Below are positions 39,564 to 45,036 of a stretch of 45,036 nt of DNA, piece after piece (position 1 is the stretch's first letter; the number at the start of each line of letters is the position of its first letter). Origin of the DNA: WRCA01 sp050943575 (GTDB lineage: Bacteria > Pseudomonadota > Alphaproteobacteria > Rs-D84). A program made the position numbers and the translations under genes. Below the pieces are notes generated by a model that was given only the letters and a program-made list of their open reading frames with translations, did no database searches and was not told where the DNA came from. The DNA is taken from positions 1 through 45,036 of the forward strand of contig JBMNPL010000005.1 of the NCBI GenBank assembly GCA_050943575.1. The letters are read 5' to 3'.

Positions 39564-41170
39564 TTTATCAATGTCCTTGCAGTTGCGATTGATTCTTGGG
39601 TAATTTTATCCCCGCTTATAATTCTGGCAATTTCATTTATTCTATCATTGTTTTCTATTTTATGAACACTGGTTATTGTTGAATCTGTTGTTGATTTTTT
39701 TTGTATTAAAAAGTGTGAATCAGCAAATCCAGCGACTTGGGCGGAATGAGTAACAACCAAAGCCTGTCCATTTTGTGCAAGCCTTGATAATCTGGCACCA
39801 ACTGCGCTTGCTGTGGCACCGCTTATTCCGGTATCCACTTCATCAAATACAAAAATTTTTGCACCAGAATTATTAATTAATACTACACGTAATGCTAACA
39901 TTAATCGTGCTAATTCCCCACCACTTGCAATTTTATGTAATGGTGCAAATGGAGTTCCTGGATTTGTTTTTATCATAAAAATAACTTCGTCATTACCATT
40001 GACAGTTGGAGTTGTTTTTGTAATTTCAACTTTGAAATCAGCTTGAGCCAATTTTAAGTCTGGAAATTCATTTACAATAGCATCACGGAGTTTGATTGAT
40101 GCGGCAATACGTTCCATTGTTATTTGTTTGGCAATTTTTTCATATTCTGCTGTTTTTTGCTTTACGATAGTCTCTGCCCGTTTTAATTCTATTTCAGAAT
40201 TATCAATCGTATTTAATTGATTTATCATCTCTTGCAATTTTTCTGGTAATTGATCCGCAATGACTTTATGTTTTCGTGCAATTGCACGAATTGCGAAAAG
40301 ACGTGATTCAATATTTTCTAATGTTTCCGTATCAGTTTCTATTGGTGATATTTTACTTTCTATATCTGCGATAATTTCTGCACTGTTATAAAGTAAATCT
40401 ATCTGACTAGAATAAGGATTAGGATTTGTTTTTATACGTTCTAAAATATGCGCAACATTAAATATTTTTTCATCTAATCCTTGGATAGCGGTATTTGCAT
40501 CATTTAAAATAGCAGAATTTTTTTCGGCATCCATTAATTGTGAACGTCTGGTTGCTAATTCTTCTTCTTCACCAGAAATAGGATTTAATGCAGACAATTC
40601 TTTAATATTATGTTCTAAAAATTCTCGTTCTGATGTATTGCGATCCAATAATTCTTGTAATTCTTTTAAATCTTTTTCAGCAGAATGCATAGCATTATAA
40701 GCATTTTTTAAATATGATAAATCATATCCACCAAACTCATCTAATGTTGTTATATGAGTTGCTGGATCAAGTAAAGAATGATTTTCAAATTGTCCGTGAA
40801 TTTCGCAAAGTTCATCACCGACTTGTTTTAATACTTTGATAGTAACAGGAGTATCATTAATCCAAGCACGACTTTTACCATCCGTGCTTAATGTACGTCG
40901 TAAAATAATTGTTCCGTCTGATTCTATTCCGTGCTCGGTTAAAGTGTTTAATTTATTTGGATAATTAAATTCTGCAATAACTTGTGCATTATCGCATCCA
41001 TGACGTATAAGACCAATATCACTACGTGCCCCCAAAGATAATGCCAAAGCATCTAATAAAATTGATTTACCAGCACCAGTTTCACCAGTTAAAACATTTA
41101 AGCCACGACCAAATTCAAGATTTAGTTTATCAATTAAAACAATATTAGAAATATATAAGTTTGTAAGCAT
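39560..41170 (-). CDS. recN: DNA repair protein RecN
   Basis: SMC-like ATPase acting early in double-strand break repair. The N-terminus MLTNLYISNIVLIDKL leads to Walker A LTGETGAGKSILLDAL; a central coiled coil follows, then the signature ASGGELARLMLALR, Walker B IFVFDEVDTGISG and QALVVTHSAQVAG. ATG 41170 gives 536 aa (E. coli 553) and matches the family N-terminus; an in-frame ATG at 41206 lies upstream of the -10 box. Confidence 0.96.
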   Translation of the reverse strand: MLTNLYISNIVLIDKLNLEFGRGLNVLTGETGAGKSILLDALALSLGARSDIGLIRHGCDNAQVIAEFNYPNKLNTLTEHGIESDGTIILRRTLSTDGKSRAWINDTPVTIKVLKQVGDELCEIHGQFENHSLLDPATHITTLDEFGGYDLSYLKNAYNAMHSAEKDLKELQELLDRNTSEREFLEHNIKELSALNPISGEEEELATRRSQLMDAEKNSAILNDANTAIQGLDEKIFNVAHILERIKTNPNPYSSQIDLLYNSAEIIADIESKISPIETDTETLENIESRLFAIRAIARKHKVIADQLPEKLQEMINQLNTIDNSEIELKRAETIVKQKTAEYEKIAKQITMERIAASIKLRDAIVNEFPDLKLAQADFKVEITKTTPTVNGNDEVIFMIKTNPGTPFAPLHKIASGGELARLMLALRVVLINNSGAKIFVFDEVDTGISGATASAVGARLSRLAQNGQALVVTHSAQVAGFADSHFLIQKKSTTDSTITSVHKIENNDRINEIARIISGDKITQESIATARTLIK

Positions 41171-41176
41171 AATAAG

Positions 41177-41206
41177 ATTATAAGATAAATAAGCTTTATA
41201 ATTCAA
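41177..41206 (-). promoter_or_regulatory. Promoter of recN, leaderless arrangement
   Basis: On the minus strand TTGAAT (forward 41201-41206), 18-nt spacer, TATAAT (41177-41182), then 6 nt to the ATG. The -35 lies inside the end of the upstream nuclease gene. Confidence 0.6.
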
Positions 41207-41624
41207 TGATTTTTTCTAATTCCCAATTATTTATCCATAATATAAATCCTGTAATTTTGTATTTTGGAAATGCAGATTGTAGTAATAAAGCATAAATTTT
41301 CATTGTTTTTTTATACTCATCATAACGGGTTTTAGTTGTATCAGTTTTATAATCTAAAAATAATATCTCGTTATTTATAAAAATCAATCTATCTATACGT
41401 TTACTATAAAATTTTCCATTAATTGTGCCAGCAATTGGAACTTCTGCACGACTATTATTTCCCCAAAATTTTGATAATTCTGAATCAGATTTTATTTTTT
41501 TTGAAATTTCATTATCATCTTCAAGTTGCAAAAACTGTAGTTGTCGATGAATATCTGTTCCTCGTTTAATTGAAAACTGTTCACGTAATTTTTCCGATAA
41601 AAAATCTACCATATTTTTATTCAT
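41196..41624 (-). CDS. Separate RecB-type nuclease domain of AddA (142 aa)
   Basis: PD-(D/E)XK nuclease of the RecB/AddA class. FSIKRGTDIHRQLQFLQL carries the first conserved His, AEVPIAG and KRIDRLIF give the catalytic Asp, and ILFLDYKTD supplies the D-x-K core, followed by the helix YKKTMKIYALLLQ. Normally this is the C-terminal domain of AddA; here it starts at its own ATG, 8 nt before the helicase stop, in another frame. It probably re-associates with the helicase. The linker of about 100 residues usual in AddA is absent. Confidence 0.85.
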   Translation of the reverse strand: MNKNMVDFLSEKLREQFSIKRGTDIHRQLQFLQLEDDNEISKKIKSDSELSKFWGNNSRAEVPIAGTINGKFYSKRIDRLIFINNEILFLDYKTDTTKTRYDEYKKTMKIYALLLQSAFPKYKITGFILWINNWELEKIIEL

Positions 41625-44175
41625 TTGAAATAACTATTTTATCATTTTCTTTGATAGCATTCGGCATATTTTGTAAAATTGTCCAAAGTTTATTATACCA
41701 TGAATTTTCAGGTGGATTTTTGTATGTAGTAAATCCGTAAATATATAAACTATCTTCGGCTCTGGTCATTGCTACATATAATAGCCGCCATTTTTCAGAT
41801 ATTATTTTATCCATATTCTTTGCGGCAGCAATTTTCCAGCGTTCTGAATTACTTGCACGAGGTGCCCATAACCATGCCTCGTTTTCTAAGGGAATAAGAT
41901 TTTCAGATTTAATAGGTGCAAAGGTATCAATTAAAAATACTATTGGTGCTTCTAAACCTTTAGTACTATGTATTGTTGCGACACGAACTCCATTAGTTTT
42001 TTTTAATTCGCGTTTAATTTCACTATTTCCTTCGATAAACCATTTCAAGAAATGTTTTAATGTGCCACTTTGTGTTCTTTCATAAGACAAACAGATTGTT
42101 AAAAATTCTTCTAGGGGTTCTATAACCTGACTTCCTAATGCTTCAATAATTTTTTCACGTCGTTTATTTGTGTTAAGAATTTTCATAAAAAATGAGTATG
42201 GTGCTAGAGTTTGTGAATATTCATATATTTGTGATAATTCTTGATAAATTTCCGGATGTTTTGTTTGTAAAACTTCATAAACATTTATATTTTTTCCGCG
42301 GTTATTACAAACAGAATATAAATCATCTTCTGAAAATCTAAATAACGGGCTTTTAAGAGTGCAAGCAAGAGAATAATTATCTGATTGATCAATACACCAA
42401 CGTGTTAAATTCATCAGGTCTATTATCGCTGGAAACTCTGGTAAAACGATTCTATCACTACCTGCAACTGGAATATCACGACTTTTTAATTCTTTAATTA
42501 ATGGTGCCGCAAATGGTACACGTTGTTGTACCAAAACCATAATATCACTGGGTTTAACATTATTTTTTATTAAAGATTCAATTTTACTAGCAATTGTTTT
42601 TATATAATTTCCTCTTGCGACTGCTGCGGTATTTTCTTCGGGTTTTATAACTGGATTTATTTCTATACGACCATGTGCGTTCAATTTGTCTGCAGAAACT
42701 TTATGATTATTGTTTGTAAATCCATCTAGATTATTAAAAAAGTAATCAACTGTATTTAATATTGGTGCAGAACTACGAAAATTTGCAGTTAAAGGGATTT
42801 CTTGAATTGTTCGTAAATTATTTTTTATTTGATTATTAATTTCTTTTCTGGATATAGCAAAAGCATCTGGATCTGCCCCTTGGAATCCATATATAGATTG
42901 TTTAGTATCGCCAACAACAAACAAAGAGTGCGGATTTTCTCCTGTATCACCTTCGGTAAAGAAGTCCGTGCTTAATGATTTTAATATATCCCATTGTAAT
43001 GGTGAGGTATCTTGGGCTTCATCAACAAGAATATGATGCATAGATATATCTAGTTGAGATAAAACCCATCCCATAGTTTCTGGATTTGTAAATAATTTTT
43101 TGGTATAAAGAATCAAATCATCAAAATCTAGTAAATTTCTGGCAAGTTTTAATTCTTTATAAGTTTTTGCAAATGCAAAAGATAAATCAAATAAAGCAAG
43201 TGTGTCTTTATATATTTGTTGATTTAATTCGTGCTGTGTCAATTCATAAACCCTTTCTTGTTCCCCAACAAGATAGTCTTTTTGGAAAATCCGAGGATTT
43301 TTACCATCACTTGCTGTTAAGTATGCTTTTTTATATTCTTCAAATTCTATAGTTTTATCAATGTATTGTTTTGTTAAATTGATAATTGTAGTCAAATATT
43401 TTGCCAGATTTTTTGATGTATTTATTTCATTTTCTGTTATTTCAATAATTTTTTGCAACTTTTTTGTTGGAATTTCAGTATTTATCACTTTATCTAGTTC
43501 TAAAAATTTTCTAGTTGTATCAATAAATTGTTTTCTATAGTTATCAATGTTTTCAACTTCAAAGAACTGTTTATATCGCTCGGTTAATATATTTAATATT
43601 TTATCTAGTGAATGTTCAGATATTCTTTCTACGAGATGAATGAAGGCGTCTTTAACTACCCCAGATGCATTAGATTTTATAAGCTTTTCAAATGTGTCAC
43701 GTAATAAACGACGTTGATCTGCGTCTGATATCAGTTTCCATGATGGAGATATTCCCGCTTCCATCGGGAATCTGCGCAATATTTCTTCACAAAAACCATG
43801 TATAGTTTTTATTTTTAAAATATCTGGATTATCTATATAAGTAAAAAATATTTCACGGGCACGTGCTAAATCTTCGTCAGTCGGGGGTGAATTGTTTGAT
43901 ATATCAACAAGCAATTCACGTAAATTATCATTATCTGCAATCGCCCATTTGCGTAGTGCATCCAAAATTCTATTACGCATTTCGGATGCTGCGGCATTTG
44001 TAAAAGTTAAACATAAAATACCACTAGATAAATCTGGATCGCGGAATAAAATATTTAATAATCGTTGAACAAGAACGGTAGTTTTACCAGTGCCAGCATT
44101 AGCCTGAACCCATACATTTAAATTGGGGTTAGACGCTTTTTTTTGTTCAACAGTTAATTCTTGTTTTTTTGACAT
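41617..44175 (-). CDS. addA: AddA-type UvrD/Rep superfamily helicase lacking the nuclease domain (852 aa)
   Basis: Helicase of double-strand break processing. Motifs are complete: ANAGTGKTTVLVQRLL (I), LCLTFTNAAASEM (Ia), HILVDEAQDTSPLQW (II), FVVGDTKQSIYGFQGADP (III), LTANFRSSAPILNTV (IV), ATIHSTKGLEAPIVFL (V) and LLYVAMTRAEDSLYIYG (VI). The frame stops 50 residues after motif VI and the nuclease continues as a separate overlapping gene. Full alphaproteobacterial AddA is about 1150 aa; helicase plus nuclease here total 994. AddB is not adjacent. Divergent from the Nudix genes. Confidence 0.92.
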   Translation of the reverse strand: MSKKQELTVEQKKASNPNLNVWVQANAGTGKTTVLVQRLLNILFRDPDLSSGILCLTFTNAAASEMRNRILDALRKWAIADNDNLRELLVDISNNSPPTDEDLARAREIFFTYIDNPDILKIKTIHGFCEEILRRFPMEAGISPSWKLISDADQRRLLRDTFEKLIKSNASGVVKDAFIHLVERISEHSLDKILNILTERYKQFFEVENIDNYRKQFIDTTRKFLELDKVINTEIPTKKLQKIIEITENEINTSKNLAKYLTTIINLTKQYIDKTIEFEEYKKAYLTASDGKNPRIFQKDYLVGEQERVYELTQHELNQQIYKDTLALFDLSFAFAKTYKELKLARNLLDFDDLILYTKKLFTNPETMGWVLSQLDISMHHILVDEAQDTSPLQWDILKSLSTDFFTEGDTGENPHSLFVVGDTKQSIYGFQGADPDAFAISRKEINNQIKNNLRTIQEIPLTANFRSSAPILNTVDYFFNNLDGFTNNNHKVSADKLNAHGRIEINPVIKPEENTAAVARGNYIKTIASKIESLIKNNVKPSDIMVLVQQRVPFAAPLIKELKSRDIPVAGSDRIVLPEFPAIIDLMNLTRWCIDQSDNYSLACTLKSPLFRFSEDDLYSVCNNRGKNINVYEVLQTKHPEIYQELSQIYEYSQTLAPYSFFMKILNTNKRREKIIEALGSQVIEPLEEFLTICLSYERTQSGTLKHFLKWFIEGNSEIKRELKKTNGVRVATIHSTKGLEAPIVFLIDTFAPIKSENLIPLENEAWLWAPRASNSERWKIAAAKNMDKIISEKWRLLYVAMTRAEDSLYIYGFTTYKNPPENSWYNKLWTILQNMPNAIKENDKIVISNE

Positions 44176-44239
44176 TTTTATATTGCTTTAATTACTTTGA
44201 TTGTAGTATAAATTTATTAAGAATTCAAGGGGGCTAATT

Positions 44240-44692
44240 ATGTCTGAAAAACCACGTGTCACCAGAGCTGGAATGGGTATTATGGTGATGGATAAAAATG
44301 AACGAATTTTATTAGGTTTGCGTAATGATGATGTTGTTAAAGCCAGTAGTGAATTACATGGTGAAGGAACATGGACAATGCCGGGTGGAAAATTTGAATT
44401 TGGGGATGATTTATTATCAGGTGCAGCACGTGAATTAAAAGAAGAAACAGATTTGGATTTAATCAGTGCGAAAATTATTTCAATAACTAATGATAAATAT
44501 GGCGATACAGCCCACTTTATAACTTTGGGGTTTTTAGCAACAAAGTGGAGTGGTGAAGTGAAAATAATGGAACCCGAAGAAATTATTCGTTGGGAATGGT
44601 TTTCTTTGGATAATTTACCTGCGAATATTTTTGCTCCTTCTCGTAAAGTAATTGAAAATTATCGTACAAACAGATTGACAGGAGATTTGTAA
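44240..44692 (+). CDS. Nudix hydrolase
   Basis: Pyrophosphohydrolase of 150 aa. The Nudix box is complete: GGKFEFGDDLLSGAARELKE followed by ETDL, with metal-binding glutamates. The substrate is unclear, although GEGTWTMPGGK resembles nucleoside-triphosphate and sugar-nucleotide cleaners. AAGGGGG precedes the ATG. A second Nudix gene follows after 4 nt. Confidence 0.92.
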   Translation: MSEKPRVTRAGMGIMVMDKNERILLGLRNDDVVKASSELHGEGTWTMPGGKFEFGDDLLSGAARELKEETDLDLISAKIISITNDKYGDTAHFITLGFLATKWSGEVKIMEPEEIIRWEWFSLDNLPANIFAPSRKVIENYRTNRLTGDL

Positions 44693-44696
44693 TATT

Positions 44697-45036
44697 ATGA
44701 TGAAATATACTACTCTTTGCGCAATTATTGATAAAAACAATAATCGGATTTTGATGATAAAAAAACTTCGTGGTATGAAAGGGTTTTCTGATAAAATAGA
44801 TGGAAGTGGTAAAGATTTGTATAATTTTCCAGGTGGAAAATGTTTGCAGAACGAATCTTTTTTTACTTGTGCTGAACGAGAAGCTATAGAAGAAACAGGT
44901 ATCAAGCCTATTAAACATAAATTAATTGGTCAATTACAATTTAATTGGCCAGGATTTACAATAATTAATCAAGTTTTCACAACTGAAAAATGGTCAGGTG
45001 AAATAATTTGTAAAAACAATGAATGTTTTGCTGAAT
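44697..45036 (+). CDS. Nudix hydrolase, MutT-like, cut by the window end
   Basis: Begins MMKYTTLCAIIDKNN and continues open to the end (about 113 codons visible). The Nudix box GGKCLQNESFFTCAEREAIE then ETGI is intact. FPGGK and early LMIKKLRGMKGF resemble 8-oxo-dGTP diphosphatase type proteins. AGGAG at the end of the preceding gene serves as ribosome site; ATG 44700 is an equal alternative start. Tandem with the first Nudix gene but clearly divergent in sequence. Confidence 0.88.
   Translation, partial: MMKYTTLCAIIDKNNNRILMIKKLRGMKGFSDKIDGSGKDLYNFPGGKCLQNESFFTCAEREAIEETGIKPIKHKLIGQLQFNWPGFTIINQVFTTEKWSGEIICKNNECFAE

Noticed and set aside
1..45036. CRISPR arrays, insertion sequences, integrases or prophage genes
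   Set aside because: No regularly spaced repeats, transposase or integrase motifs, or phage structural genes were seen on either strand.

Overview
The window reads as core chromosome of an AT-rich, Gram-negative alphaproteobacterium. The class call rests mainly on a full-length GcrA regulator (11114-11617), an alphaproteobacterial-type TolA C-terminus, a DUF2155 protein, an AddA-type helicase and a LysM/Ig-like envelope protein. Lipid A and Kdo genes (lpxA, lpxB, kdsD) imply an LPS outer membrane. I see no integrase, transposase, phage genes or CRISPR array. The low GC content and shortened proteins resemble host-associated or gut alphaproteobacteria; the genus cannot be fixed from this sequence.

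Layout. 1-1266: left-edge fragment, an exported unknown and tRNA-Arg. 1384-4953: shikimate kinase, MscL, an M23 peptidase-bactofilin shape pair, RpiB and a small membrane protein. 4954-5455: an AT-rich spacer, then a compact SRP RNA. 5489-9179: TrmN6-like methyltransferase, a polytopic unknown, lpxA-lpxB. 9185-11617 (minus): GcrA followed by a large Pro/Glu-rich single-span membrane protein. 11685-17298: a CpaA-like prepilin peptidase and four exported proteins of unknown function, interrupted by four tRNAs (Gly, Tyr, Glu, Asp). 17321-21538 (minus): pseudo-alpha/beta-hydrolase, ruvB, ybgC, tolQ, tolR, an unknown gene, tolA. 21687-25303: exported unknown, two-component pair, GT2 glycosyltransferase. 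25313-26753 (minus): small coiled-coil protein and LysM protein. 26875-32064: phosphofructokinase, dnaK, rsmH and an unrecognised gene pair. 32112-36196: tRNA-Gly, kdsD, rpsP-rimM-(80 aa)-trmD-rplS, DUF2155 protein. 36210-39225: small membrane protein, tsaD, a YunG-like protein, xseA. 39222-44175 (minus): AddA helicase, separate AddA nuclease, recN, GNAT. 44240-end: two Nudix hydrolases.

How the parts fit. Much of the window serves the envelope (lipid A, peptidoglycan remodelling, Tol machine, mechanosensitive channel, LysM protein, exported unknowns) or genome and translation upkeep (RuvB, XseA, RecN, AddA, RsmH, RimM, TrmD, TsaD, S16, L19, SRP RNA). Several transcription units appear to start at or within a few bases of their first codon: good -35/-10 pairs lie 6-9 nt before the start of aroK, the M23 gene, trmN6, rsmH, the YunG-like gene and recN. 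Genes inside operons instead carry GGAG-type ribosome sites or ATGA overlaps.

Least explained parts: the exported-protein block at 12142-17298, the extra gene between tolR and tolA, the CPVC-protein/helical-protein pair at 30947-32064, the split AddA, and a tRNA-Tyr with an abnormal 5' arm.
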